In this document: piece by piece, positions 16,983-26,079 of the stretch | How positions within the stretch are numbered: the stretch's first letter is position 1 | Layout: every line of letters starts with the position of its first letter | Source: Desulfovibrio sp. JC010 | GTDB lineage: Bacteria > Desulfobacterota > Desulfovibrionia > Desulfovibrionales > Desulfovibrionaceae | DNA length: 64,000 bases | Reading direction: 5' to 3' | NCBI RefSeq assembly: GCF_010470675.1 | Contig: NZ_VOIQ01000012.1 | Span: 1 to 64,000, forward strand | The notes under the pieces: generated by a model | What the model was told of the DNA's origin: nothing | What the model saw: only the letters and a program-made list of their open reading frames with translations | Database searches by the model: none | Position numbers and translations under genes: made by a program

Positions 16983-18488
16983 ATGGAATTCAGCATTGTC
17001 AGAGAACCTGCCTCCGCATGGTCTGCGGATGCGGTCATATTTTTTGCTTTCAAGGATGCGGACGAGTACTTGTCCGGATTTTCTTCATGGATGGCTTCCG
17101 ATGCGGACTGGGTTGCCGGGTCTCCGGCCCTTGGTGATTTTTCCGCAGAGCTGGGCGAATCTACAGTAATCTACGGCAGCGGTTCATCTGTGCAGCGGGT
17201 GCTGCTGGTTGGACTGGGCGAGGAAAAGGATTTCAGCGTGGAGAAGTTTCTTCAGGCTGTCAGCTCCGCTCTGCGTAAATGCCGGGAATTTAAATTTCGT
17301 ACCGTAGGTGTTCCGCTATTGGCTTTTGAGGGCATCAGTCTTGAGGATAAATTTGAACATTTCGTTGTTGCGGCCATTGAGGGACTTTATTCCTTTGATG
17401 AATTCAAATCAAAAAAGGATGAGAAAGAGGGCCTCCCTGAAACCGTTCGTTTTCTGACTGAGGAAGAACCTCCGCCGCACCTGTCCGAGATGCTGGTTAA
17501 GGGGCAGGCCGTGGGGATCGGCATGGGCTATGCCCGTGATCTGGTCAACCTGCCGCCCAACGTGGCCACTCCGGTTTATCTTGCTGATGAAGCCAAGAAG
17601 ATGGCCAAACAGTACGGTTTCAAGTTCAAGGCCATGAAACGCAAGGAAATCATCGACAAGGGCATGGGGGCTTATGCCTCAGTCTTTCGCGGGTCAAATG
17701 ACGAACCGCGCATGATCACCCTCGAATATTGCCCCAAGGACCGCGAAGGCCAGAAGCCGCTGGTGCTGGTTGGTAAAGGAGTTACCTTTGATACCGGGGG
17801 CATATCACTCAAGCCCACCGGATTCATCGAAGATATGAAGTGCGATATGGGCGGTGCTGCGGCAATTCTCGGTTTTTTCCGGGCCATCGGTGAAATCAAG
17901 CCGGACCTTCCGGTTGTGGGCATCCTGCCCTGCGCCGACAACATGCCCGATGCCAATGCCACCCGTCCGGGCGAGGTTGTGACCTCATTTTCCGGAAAGA
18001 CCATTGAGATTTTAAATACCGATGCCGAAGGCCGTCTGCTGCTTTGCGACGCCCTTGCTTATTCCGCCCGGTTTGAGCCGGCGGCCATCATCGATCTCGC
18101 CACCCTGACCGGGGGCTGCATTGTGGCTTTCGGCTGGAACGTGGCGGCGGTGATGGACAACTCCGCACACATGCAGAGTCTGGTAATTGAATCCGGTATG
18201 AGCGTGGGCGAGCGTTTCTGGCCCATGCCGCTTTGGGATATCTACAAGGAAGAGCTTAAGAGTGAAGTGGCCGACCTCAAAAATGTCGGTTCCCGCGAAG
18301 GCATGACTATCCATGCAGGAATGTTCCTCAAGGAATTCGTACCCGAAGACACTCCGTGGGCGCATCTCGACATTGCCGGGCCTGCATGGCGCAAGAAAAA
18401 GACTCCCGCAGGATCTGCCGGGGGGACCGGATTCGGTGTGCGGACTTTAGTGGAGATTGCGGAGCGCATTGATCTGGAAGATATGTAG
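16983..18488 (+). CDS. pepA: Leucyl aminopeptidase (M17)
   Basis: A 501-residue cytoplasmic metalloprotease of normal family length. The N-terminal macro-like domain covers residues 1-170. The C-terminal catalytic domain has the metal and catalytic residues in LVGKGVTFDTGGISLKP (Lys, Asp), EDMKCDMGGAA (Asp) and the M17 signature NTDAEGRL with Asp, Glu and the catalytic Arg. It removes N-terminal residues from peptides using two divalent metal ions. It lies 32 bp downstream of the binding-protein gene and is probably co-transcribed. Confidence 0.95.
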   Translation: MEFSIVREPASAWSADAVIFFAFKDADEYLSGFSSWMASDADWVAGSPALGDFSAELGESTVIYGSGSSVQRVLLVGLGEEKDFSVEKFLQAVSSALRKCREFKFRTVGVPLLAFEGISLEDKFEHFVVAAIEGLYSFDEFKSKKDEKEGLPETVRFLTEEEPPPHLSEMLVKGQAVGIGMGYARDLVNLPPNVATPVYLADEAKKMAKQYGFKFKAMKRKEIIDKGMGAYASVFRGSNDEPRMITLEYCPKDREGQKPLVLVGKGVTFDTGGISLKPTGFIEDMKCDMGGAAAILGFFRAIGEIKPDLPVVGILPCADNMPDANATRPGEVVTSFSGKTIEILNTDAEGRLLLCDALAYSARFEPAAIIDLATLTGGCIVAFGWNVAAVMDNSAHMQSLVIESGMSVGERFWPMPLWDIYKEELKSEVADLKNVGSREGMTIHAGMFLKEFVPEDTPWAHLDIAGPAWRKKKTPAGSAGGTGFGVRTLVEIAERIDLEDM

Positions 18489-18613
18489 GCTGTTTTTCAC
18501 CTTGCAGTCCAAGCGTATCCATGCAAATTTTAGTTTTTTGCGATGCACAATCGTAACGGCAAGATTACATGGTTTATTAAAATTCTTATATTCAAGCTTA
18601 CAGGAGCACACAC

Positions 18614-18895
18614 ATGGCAAGAGCAACAGCCCGTCATCTTTTGGTTAGTGATGAAGAAACCTGTCTGGACCTGAAAAAACAAATTCAGGACGGCGCAGAT
18701 TTTGGTGAACTGGCAAAACAGCATTCCAGCTGCCCCTCCGGACAGCGCGGCGGAGAGCTGGGTCAGTTCGGCCCCGGCCAGATGGTCCCGGAATTTGACA
18801 CCGTTGTCTTCAATGAAGCAGTCGGCGAAGTTCACGGCCCGGTAAAAACACAGTTCGGTTACCACCTGCTGATCATCGATAGCCGCGAAGATTAA
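18614..18895 (+). CDS. Parvulin-type peptidyl-prolyl isomerase (PpiC-like)
   Basis: A 93-residue single-domain cytoplasmic parvulin. It has the N-terminal [12 protein letters not shown] strand with the active-site His, the [22 protein letters not shown] loop region (conserved GG-x-LG-x-F) and the C-terminal [10 protein letters not shown]. The size equals PpiC, which isomerises prolyl bonds in folding proteins. It has a good CAGGAG ribosome-binding site and its own terminator. Confidence 0.93.
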   Translation: MARATARHLLVSDEETCLDLKKQIQDGADFGELAKQHSSCPSGQRGGELGQFGPGQMVPEFDTVVFNEAVGEVHGPVKTQFGYHLLIIDSRED

Positions 18896-18918
18896 ACAAA
18901 TCTTCACCGTTGTATGAA

Positions 18919-18955
18919 AAGAAGCCAGCCTCGTCGGAGGCTGGCTTCTTTTTTA
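18919..18955. terminator. Terminator between convergent parvulin and asparaginase genes
   Basis: The stem AGAAGCCAGCCT/AGGCTGGCTTCT is followed by TTTTTT on the plus strand. The T-run overlaps the stop codon of the leftward asparaginase gene. Confidence 0.88.
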
Positions 18956-19963
18956 AACACTCTCATCAGCAAAAATATCCTCAATCCGTTCACAGGGGCA
19001 TCCTGACCCCAGCAGCATTTGCAGGAGCAGGGTGGCCTTCAGTGCCGATAATCCCCCGGCGATGATGACCCCTTTCTGTTTCAGGTTTGCGGCTCCCCCG
19101 GGATAGGCGTAGATGGGCCAGACCCCGCCTTCCACGCAGCGGGTGCAGAGCACTACCGGAATTCCGGACTCAATGCATTTTTCGATTCCGGGTACGATTC
19201 CGGGAGGGGTGTTCCCGGCCCCGAAACCTTCGAGCACAATTCCTTTCGCCCCGCTTTCAAGCAGCTTTTCCAGTACAGTGGAATCCATGCCCGGATGGCA
19301 GCCCACCAGATGAACTTTGTCGGCCATTGCGGTGACCGGGAAGTTCAAGCGCGGTCTGCGGCCCGGTTTGGCGCGGGTCAGGATTACTGATTCTCCGGCG
19401 ATAAAACCTATTCTCCCGGTATTCTGGCCCACAAAGGGGTCCACGTTCAGGGAGCTGGATTTGATGGCGTTCTTGGCGGCGAAAAGCTTGTCGGCCATCT
19501 GGATGATGACATCTGTTCCTTCCGGCGGTGGCAGCAGGCAGGTGCGGATGGCGTCCACAAGGTTACGGACCCCGTCGTAGCCGGATTCATTGAAGTAGCG
19601 CATGGCTCCAGTGAGGATGACCGGCTTGGGTGAACGCACTGTCAAATCAAGAACGTAGGCGGTCTCGGCCATAAGGTCGGTGCCGTGCAGGATGACCGCG
19701 CCGAGCACTTGTTCTTCAGATAGAAATTCTTCTACATCATGGGCCAGCCCCAGCATTTTTTCCGGGCACATATGCGGACTGGGGATATCCGACCAGAGTA
19801 CCGGGCGGATTTTGATATCCTGTCCGTCCGGGGTAACCTCATTGAGCAGTTTGCTGAAATTGTCGTCCGGGACCACGCCTCCGGCATCGGGCTTTTCGCT
19901 CATACCGATGGTGCCCCCGGTAAAAATGAGGACGATTTCTCCTGAAATATTATCTGAACCCAT
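18953..19963 (-). CDS. Asparaginase (type I/II bacterial family)
   Basis: A 336-residue enzyme with both catalytic threonine motifs: FTGGTIGM near residue 15 and ILHGTDLMAETAYVL near residue 95, plus LTGAMRYFNESGYDG. It lacks a signal peptide, so it is probably cytoplasmic (type I-like), hydrolysing L-asparagine to aspartate and ammonia. The ATG is supported by GGAGAACAAG. The C-terminus contains extra Cys residues (GSGCPCERIE) not typical of the family. Confidence 0.92.
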   Translation of the reverse strand: MGSDNISGEIVLIFTGGTIGMSEKPDAGGVVPDDNFSKLLNEVTPDGQDIKIRPVLWSDIPSPHMCPEKMLGLAHDVEEFLSEEQVLGAVILHGTDLMAETAYVLDLTVRSPKPVILTGAMRYFNESGYDGVRNLVDAIRTCLLPPPEGTDVIIQMADKLFAAKNAIKSSSLNVDPFVGQNTGRIGFIAGESVILTRAKPGRRPRLNFPVTAMADKVHLVGCHPGMDSTVLEKLLESGAKGIVLEGFGAGNTPPGIVPGIEKCIESGIPVVLCTRCVEGGVWPIYAYPGGAANLKQKGVIIAGGLSALKATLLLQMLLGSGCPCERIEDIFADESV

Positions 19964-20165
19964 CTTGTTCTCCGTAAATAAAGTCTAGAGTAAATCTGGT
20001 AGCGCAGGAATCCTTGAATGGCAATGTTTGAGGGTTGGTTGTGCCGGTTCTGAATAATTAAAATTTGTCTGTTTTTATGTGCCGGGTGTGATATAGTAAA
20101 ACCATGTTTCCCGATTTATTGCTTTGGAGGGTACTTCAAGCGTGGCGGTTTTAGAAGGATATATC

Positions 20166-22109
20166 ATGCAGGGTGTTGAGTTTCTGGCTCAGGATTATCC
20201 CGGCGTAGTTGTAGGGCTTGATGAAAACAAGCGAGTTGTTTTTGTGGGCGGTGAAAAAGCAGCAAGCCTCGCCGGACAGCTTACTGCCGGGGAATATCTG
20301 GGGTTGCAGTCAAGCGGTCCGCTGCTTGAGGGGCTGGGCGCGTATGTGGATAAAGTAATGGAAATGGACCCCCTGCCCGCAGGAAGTTTTGAATCAATTA
20401 CCGCTGCCGGGGTAATTTTTTGGAAGGGCATATTTCATGATGATTCCGGGCTGATTATCCTTAAAGGTCAAATCAGTGCCCGTAGTGCTGAGTCAGGTTC
20501 TTCAGCAATGGGATTGCTCCGTGAGAAAGAGAAAATTTTATCCACCCTGCTGGGCAACCTGCCCGGCATGGCCTACCGCTGTCGCAATGATGTGGACTGG
20601 TCCATGGATTTCGTCAGTGAAGGCTGCCTTGAGTTGACCGGGTACAGTCCTGATTCTCTGCTGAACAACCGTGAAATTTCCTATTCCGACCTTATTCTGC
20701 CTCAATATCAGGCCCATGTATGGGAGTGTGTGCAGGAAGCCGTGCAGGACCGCGAATCTTTTGAAATGATCTACAAGATCAGGACCGCTTCGGGCGATGA
20801 AAAGTGGGTCTGGGAAAAAGGCGTGGACACTCGTGGCGAAGACGGAACCAGTGCCCTTGAAGGGTTTATTACCGACGTCACCCCGCTCATGCTGGCGGAA
20901 CAGGCCCTGCATCAGAGCGAAGAGCGTTATCGGCTTATGGCTGAAAAGACCGGGCAGCTGGTTTATGACTATGATATTGATAGCGGTAAGGTGGTCTGGT
21001 CCGGGGCGGTGCTGGAGATTACCGGGCATGAGGAGCATGAATTCCAGTCTGTGAACCTTGAGGGCTGGGAGGAACGGATTCATATTGATGACCGCGAAGA
21101 AGTGCTTCGGGAGCTGGAGGATTGTATCCGCGAAGTGCGTCCCTTTGTCTCGGTATACAGGTTCAGGCGTAAAAACGGCAGTTATCTCTATGTTGAGGAT
21201 GAGGGCAGTTTCCTGAAAAACGATCAGGGTATTCCGGTGCGCATGGTCGGCGTGCTGCGCGATTATTCGCACAAGATGAAGGTTCAGGAATTGATGATCC
21301 AGACCGAGAAGATGACCACTGTAGCCAGTCTTTCCGCAGGTATGGCCCACGAGATCAACAATCCGCTGGGCATCATCACCCAGTCGGCCCAGAACATCGA
21401 GCGCAGGCTGTCTACGGAACTTCCCGGAAATCTGGAAGTGGCTGAAAATATCGGGATATCGCTCGAGTCTGTGCGCAGATATCTCCATGAACGTAAAATT
21501 CTGACCATGGTGGAGGATATCAAGGAAGCCGGGGCTCGGGCGGCAAAAGTTATTGTAAATATGCTCAACTTCAGTCGCAAATCAGGGGACGAAAAAGATT
21601 TCTGCTCAGTACCTGATATTGTGGAGCGGGTCATTGAAATCGCTGACAGTGACCTCTGCCGTGAAGAGGGGTGCGATTTTCGTAAGATCAGCTTTGTTAA
21701 GGATTTTCAGGACAACCTGCCCCACGTGCTCTGTTTTTCCAGTGAACTGGAACAGGTACTGCTCAATCTGGTGCGCAACTCGGCCCAGTCCGTGATTGAT
21801 GCCGGTTGTGACGGTAAATACCCGGAAATCTCGATCAGGTCCTTCAGCAACAATGCCTACCTGACCATCGAGGTGGAGGATAACGGGCCGGGTATGGACA
21901 GCTATACCCGCAAGAAGGCATTTGAACCATTTTTCAGTACCCGAGCAAAAGGGGGCGCTGGACTGGGATTGTCCGTGGCTTACTTTATAATCACCCGTAA
22001 TCACGGCGGAACAATCAGGATCGATTCCGAGCCGGGCAGGGGTACAAAATTCACCATCCAGCTGCCGCGCGGCCCGGTTTCGGAGATATTTTCGCAGGGT
22101 TTAGTTTAG
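20166..22109 (+). CDS. PAS-domain sensor histidine kinase
   Basis: A 647-residue soluble sensor kinase with no membrane segments. A PAS-like N-terminal region (about 1-100) is followed by a PAS/PAC unit starting near 125 (LPGMAYRCRND, ELTGYSPDSLL), a second PAS_3-type unit near 255-380, a HisKA domain with the phospho-accepting His in MAHEINNPLGII, and a HATPase with N box LNLVRNSAQS, G1 VEDNGPGM and G2 GGAGLGLSV. I choose ATG 20166 because AAGGA lies six bases upstream; the frame also permits GTG 20142 or TTG 20124. No partner regulator is adjacent. Confidence 0.9.
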   Translation: MQGVEFLAQDYPGVVVGLDENKRVVFVGGEKAASLAGQLTAGEYLGLQSSGPLLEGLGAYVDKVMEMDPLPAGSFESITAAGVIFWKGIFHDDSGLIILKGQISARSAESGSSAMGLLREKEKILSTLLGNLPGMAYRCRNDVDWSMDFVSEGCLELTGYSPDSLLNNREISYSDLILPQYQAHVWECVQEAVQDRESFEMIYKIRTASGDEKWVWEKGVDTRGEDGTSALEGFITDVTPLMLAEQALHQSEERYRLMAEKTGQLVYDYDIDSGKVVWSGAVLEITGHEEHEFQSVNLEGWEERIHIDDREEVLRELEDCIREVRPFVSVYRFRRKNGSYLYVEDEGSFLKNDQGIPVRMVGVLRDYSHKMKVQELMIQTEKMTTVASLSAGMAHEINNPLGIITQSAQNIERRLSTELPGNLEVAENIGISLESVRRYLHERKILTMVEDIKEAGARAAKVIVNMLNFSRKSGDEKDFCSVPDIVERVIEIADSDLCREEGCDFRKISFVKDFQDNLPHVLCFSSELEQVLLNLVRNSAQSVIDAGCDGKYPEISIRSFSNNAYLTIEVEDNGPGMDSYTRKKAFEPFFSTRAKGGAGLGLSVAYFIITRNHGGTIRIDSEPGRGTKFTIQLPRGPVSEIFSQGLV

Positions 22110-22159
22110 CTGAAAGGTATTGGTTATGACGTCAAAGGGAAGTTGACGCCAGAAAAGGG

Positions 22160-22200
22160 AAAAGCCGGGAAGAGTCGTTGCAGCGACTCCTCCCGGCTCA
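22160..22200 (-). terminator. Terminator of typA (leftward)
   Basis: AGCCGGGA-AGAGTCG pairs with CGACTC-CTCCCGGCT with one small bulge. On the minus strand the stem is followed by TTTTCCC, matching the end of the leftward typA transcript. Confidence 0.75.
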
Positions 22201-22223
22201 ATTCATTTTATATTGCGGGCAGC

Positions 22224-24071
22224 TTATTTCTTGCCTGTGGCTTTAAGCTGCTTACCACGGTTCATGTGGCGTTTGGTTGCGGAAAGCTCGGCTTTGCGCA
22301 GACGGATGGATTCCGGGGTGACCTCGATGAGTTCGTCATCGCGGATGAAGTGCATGGCCCGTTCAAGGGTCATGGGGCGGATGGGGGTCAGGATTACAGC
22401 CTCATCCTTACCGGAAGCACGCATGTTGGTTAGCTTTTTCTCTTTGGTGGGGTTGATGTTGATATCATTATCCCGGTTGTGCTCACCCACGATCATGCCT
22501 TCATAAACCGGATCGCCTGCTTCGATGAACATTTCACCGCGCGGCTCAAGGTTGAAGATGGCGTAGGGTACGCCCTTACCCGCACGGTCAGACACGAGGG
22601 AACCGGTGTAACGGGAGGGGAAATCTCCACGGTACGGTTCATAACCTGCGAAAAGGGAGTTCATGATGCCGGTACCTTTGGTGTCTGTCAGGAACTCGTC
22701 ACGGTAGCCGATAAGGGCGCGGGCGGGTGCGGAAAATTCCATGCGCACTCGGCCTTTGCCGTTATTGACCAGGTTGGTCATCTTGCCCTTGCGGGTGGAA
22801 AGTTTTTCAGTCACCACGCCGAGGAAATCTTCTTCGCAGTCGATAAAGACCTGTTCCATGGGCTCAAGCTTCTGTCCGCCCTCGTTTTTGTAAATAACTT
22901 CAGGACGGCCCACGGAAAGTTCAAAACCTTCACGGCGCATGGTCTCAATAAGGATAGCCAGCTGGAATTCACCGCGGCCTTTGACGATGAAGCTGTCCTT
23001 CTCGTCGCTTTCCTCAACTTTTACTGCCACGTTGAGCAGGGTTTCCTTATGCAGTCTTTCACGGATTCTGGAAGACTGGACCAGCTTGCCTTCAAGACCG
23101 GCCATGGGTGAGGTGTTGATGGTGAAGCGCATGGAAACGGTAGGCTCGTCAACAGTGATGCGCGGCAGAGCCTTGGGAGATTCCTTGGTGCAGATGGTAT
23201 CGCCGATGGTGATCTCTTCAATGCCGGAAACAACAACGATATCACCAGGTTCAGCTGATTTTGTTTCAGCAAAAGAAAGTCCGTCGTAGGTCTGGATTTT
23301 GGTCAGACGCAGGGAAACATGTTCTTCTTTTTCATTGATGCAGAGCAGCGGTTCGTTCTGCTTGGCAGAGCCGTGAATGACTTTACCGATGGCCAGACGT
23401 CCGAGGTAATCGGAGTATCCGAGGTCGGATACCAGCATCTGGAAAGGTTCGCTTTCATCGTAAGAAGGACCGGGGACCTGTTCCAGAACGAGGTCCATGA
23501 GCGGGTGCAGGTTTTCACCTTTTTCTTCAAGGGTTTCCTGTGCGATACCGTCACGGCCGATGGCGTAGAGCAGGGGGAATTCGAGCTGCTCTTCGTTGGC
23601 GTCGAGATCGATGAAGAGGTCGTATACTTCGTCGAGAACCTCGTCCGGGCGGGCATCGCCACGGTCGATTTTGTTGATGACAACGATGATTTTGAGTCCT
23701 GCTTCAAGGGCCTTTTTGAGTACGAAACGGGTCTGGGGCAGGGGGCCTTCAGAAGCGTCAACCAGCAGGATGGCTCCGTCGGCCATGGACAGGGAACGCT
23801 CAACCTCACCTCCGAAGTCGGCGTGACCGGGGGTGTCGATGATGTTGATTTTTACGCCTTTCCAGTCCACAGCGCAGTTTTTGGCCGCGATGGTGATGCC
23901 GCGTTCACGTTCAAGGTCCATGCTGTCCATGAGGCGGTCATCGACTTCCTGTCCTTCGCGGAACAGGCCGCTCTGCTTGAACATACCGTCAACCAGAGTG
24001 GTCTTGCCATGGTCAACGTGTGCTATGATGGCTATATTTCTAATCTTTTCGTTTTGGATGCGATTTGTCAC
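22224..24071 (-). CDS. typA: Ribosome-associated GTPase TypA/BipA
   Basis: A 615-residue translational GTPase. It has G1 AHVDHGKTT, the switch I region RERGITI, G3 [12 protein letters not shown] and G4 NKID, then the EF-G-like domains II, III and V and the BipA-specific C-terminal domain (basic tail [16 protein letters not shown]). It acts on ribosomes, in assembly and stress adaptation. I place the start at GTG 24071, which has an excellent GGAGGAATCC ahead of it. The frame remains open to 24116, but that extension has no family counterpart. Confidence 0.96.
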   Translation of the reverse strand: MTNRIQNEKIRNIAIIAHVDHGKTTLVDGMFKQSGLFREGQEVDDRLMDSMDLERERGITIAAKNCAVDWKGVKINIIDTPGHADFGGEVERSLSMADGAILLVDASEGPLPQTRFVLKKALEAGLKIIVVINKIDRGDARPDEVLDEVYDLFIDLDANEEQLEFPLLYAIGRDGIAQETLEEKGENLHPLMDLVLEQVPGPSYDESEPFQMLVSDLGYSDYLGRLAIGKVIHGSAKQNEPLLCINEKEEHVSLRLTKIQTYDGLSFAETKSAEPGDIVVVSGIEEITIGDTICTKESPKALPRITVDEPTVSMRFTINTSPMAGLEGKLVQSSRIRERLHKETLLNVAVKVEESDEKDSFIVKGRGEFQLAILIETMRREGFELSVGRPEVIYKNEGGQKLEPMEQVFIDCEEDFLGVVTEKLSTRKGKMTNLVNNGKGRVRMEFSAPARALIGYRDEFLTDTKGTGIMNSLFAGYEPYRGDFPSRYTGSLVSDRAGKGVPYAIFNLEPRGEMFIEAGDPVYEGMIVGEHNRDNDININPTKEKKLTNMRASGKDEAVILTPIRPMTLERAMHFIRDDELIEVTPESIRLRKAELSATKRHMNRGKQLKATGKK

Positions 24072-24355
24072 GGATTCCTCCGGCGCCGGAGATTTGCCAA
24101 AAAAAGTCCCCTGCACGGTGGGTGCAGTCTAAAAACAGGGGCAAATTCTCAGCGGCTGGTTAAAGTAGAGATAAGGAGACGTTAGTTAGGGTATATTAGA
24201 ACGGCTGGCAAGGGAAAAAATGGGGTTTCAGGTGACATTCAGGCGAATTTTTGTCTGCTTCAGGGCCGGGCTTGCAATTAAGCGGCACTCTTTATATGAA
24301 GTTGCGCCCCGGTATGAATTACTTTATGTAGGGTGCATAAATTTAAGGAGCGCAT

Positions 24356-25096
24356 ATGCCTGAGAAAGATTTACGAGTGGAACTTCTGTCCATGACCCCC
24401 AATGCCCTTGAGCTGCTTTATGCTTCATTCCGCCAGTGTTATCATGCCGGATTTGTAGCCGATATGTGGCCCCGGCTGTTGGAAGGGGAGATTGCAAAGG
24501 AAAAGCAGGCCGATTTTGTTTCCAAGGTTCTTGAGTCCGGTCATGACAGCCCCATTGAGCATGTCAGTTTCACCTTCGCTATCGAAGGCATTTCCCGGGC
24601 CTGCTCCCACCAGATAGTGCGTCACCGCATTGCTTCATACTCCCAGCAGAGCCAGCGTTATGTGACTGAAAGTGACATGGATTACATCATTCCTCCGGCT
24701 ATTGCTAAAATTCCCGAAGCGCGGGAACGGTTCGAGAAGTTTATGGATGAGGTGGGCAGTGCCTATAAAGACCTGCGCGAAATTCTGGTTAATGCCGGGC
24801 GCGAGGATAAAGCCAACGAGGATGCTCGTTTTGTGCTCCCTCAGGCCGCTGAGACCAAGATTGTCATCACCATGAACTGTCGTTCGCTGATGCATTTTTT
24901 CAATCTGCGCTGTTGCCAGCGTGCGCAATGGGAAGTCCGCAAGATGGCTGATAAGATGCTCAAAATATGCAAAGACGAGTTTCCGGCTATTTTCCGCCAC
25001 GGCGGGGCCAGCTGTGAACAGCTCGGTTATTGCCCGGAAGCGGAGAGGTTCGCTTGCGGACGCTACCCTACCTTGAAAGAGCTGACCGGAAAGTAG
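24356..25096 (+). CDS. thyX: FAD-dependent thymidylate synthase
   Basis: A 246-residue flavoenzyme with the ThyX signature RHRIASYSQQSQRY (RHR-x7-S type) near residue 90 and the conserved HVSFTFAIEGISRAC helix and C-terminal Arg/His segments. It makes dTMP from dUMP with methylene-tetrahydrofolate and reduced flavin, replacing ThyA. AAGGAG precedes ATG 24356. It forms a single transcript with a strong terminator at 25182. Confidence 0.96.
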   Translation: MPEKDLRVELLSMTPNALELLYASFRQCYHAGFVADMWPRLLEGEIAKEKQADFVSKVLESGHDSPIEHVSFTFAIEGISRACSHQIVRHRIASYSQQSQRYVTESDMDYIIPPAIAKIPEARERFEKFMDEVGSAYKDLREILVNAGREDKANEDARFVLPQAAETKIVITMNCRSLMHFFNLRCCQRAQWEVRKMADKMLKICKDEFPAIFRHGGASCEQLGYCPEAERFACGRYPTLKELTGK

Positions 25097-25181
25097 ATCA
25101 GGCAGCTACATTATATAATAGTTACGCGAAATTTTTTTTACGCGATTATTTCTTAAGTTTTCTTCAGTGAAACAGCTCCGG

Positions 25182-25213
25182 GCCCGTCCTTTTTTTAGGA
25201 CGGGCTTTTTTTT
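25182..25213 (+). terminator. Terminator of thyX
   Basis: GCCCGTCCT and AGGACGGGC form a perfect stem around a T-loop, followed by eight T residues. Confidence 0.95.
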
Positions 25214-26079
25214 GGGGCTAAATCCGTCTGAAATCGTCTAAAATTGGCTGAAATCGGGAATAAGTCTGAAATTGGCAGTATCCAGCCCGTTTCGGTTGCA
25301 TTCAGGCTCCTTCAGTCTTTATGGTTAAGGTAAAATTAACGGGCATAATTGTTATTTTGATCAGAATTTAATAGTTCTTCTTTTCACAATTAACTTGGTT
25401 TTTGCCTTGTATCTGCTTATTTTAGCAGTAATTTTATTTGCCATACCCGGAATAGAGGTCCTCTGATTGATTATTCGATCAATCGCAGAGGGGTTTTGTT
25501 ACTGCTGTTGGTAAAAATTTTAAGTAGAAATCCTTTGTTTATAGGGTCTGCGGAGTGTCAAGTGTTGTAAATGTTAGTTTATTCAAGTGTTTATCTTTTG
25601 TTCTAAAGTGACAATTGGCTCAGCCCTTTATTTTACAGGCTTCTCAGGCATATTTATGGTGAGTGAAAATTTATAAATAAATTATGTTTTTTTGATTATT
25701 TTGAAAAAATAACGCTAAATCAGTTGGTTATGTTTCAAATGTCACAGGTGAGTTAAAAAGTTACTTATTGAAATAATGAGTAAGAAAAAATGTGACAATG
25801 AGAGAAATGAGGAAATTTTATGGAATTTGAAGATTTCTTATAAAATAGCTGTGGAAAAAGTTTTCCACAGCTGTTGATAAAAAGTGTTGTGATGTGGCTT
25901 AAGCTTGATTTCCCAGTGCTCGCCACGCTTTTCTGTCTCTGAACCAGATTCTCGCGGGTAAGGGGAAAGTTTATATAATACAATGTGTTAGGCTGTAGAA
26001 AACAAATGGGAAAACATTGCGTGTCCGTAGCCTTATCAAGAGTTGATACTCTCCTTCAATCTGACTTAGGTAACCCCTC
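25214..26079 (+). other. AT-rich intergenic region with DnaA-like boxes upstream of dnaA (possible replication origin)
   Basis: This gene-free stretch of 866 bp is strongly AT-rich (especially 25640-25860). Just before dnaA it contains inverted TGTGGAAAA/TTTTCCACA boxes (25850-25858 and 25861-25869) and a one-mismatch box TGTTGATAA (25872-25880). AT-rich DNA next to DnaA-like boxes and dnaA is the usual layout of a bacterial origin. Here dnaN and gyrB are not neighbours, so it may be only an autoregulatory region. A small hairpin (CCTCTGATTGATT...AATCGCAGAGG) lies at 25460-25490. Confidence 0.5.
25847..25872. promoter_or_regulatory. 26-bp perfect palindrome of two inverted DnaA-like boxes
   Basis: AGCTGTGGAAAA-AG-TTTTCCACAGCT is symmetric. 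Each arm holds a nonamer one base away from the DnaA consensus TGTGGATAA. It is about 200 bp upstream of dnaA, so it may serve origin firing or dnaA autoregulation. Confidence 0.6.

Noticed and set aside
23319-24185. 288-codon frame opposite typA
   Set aside because: Antisense to highly conserved GTPase motifs of TypA; no independent evidence.
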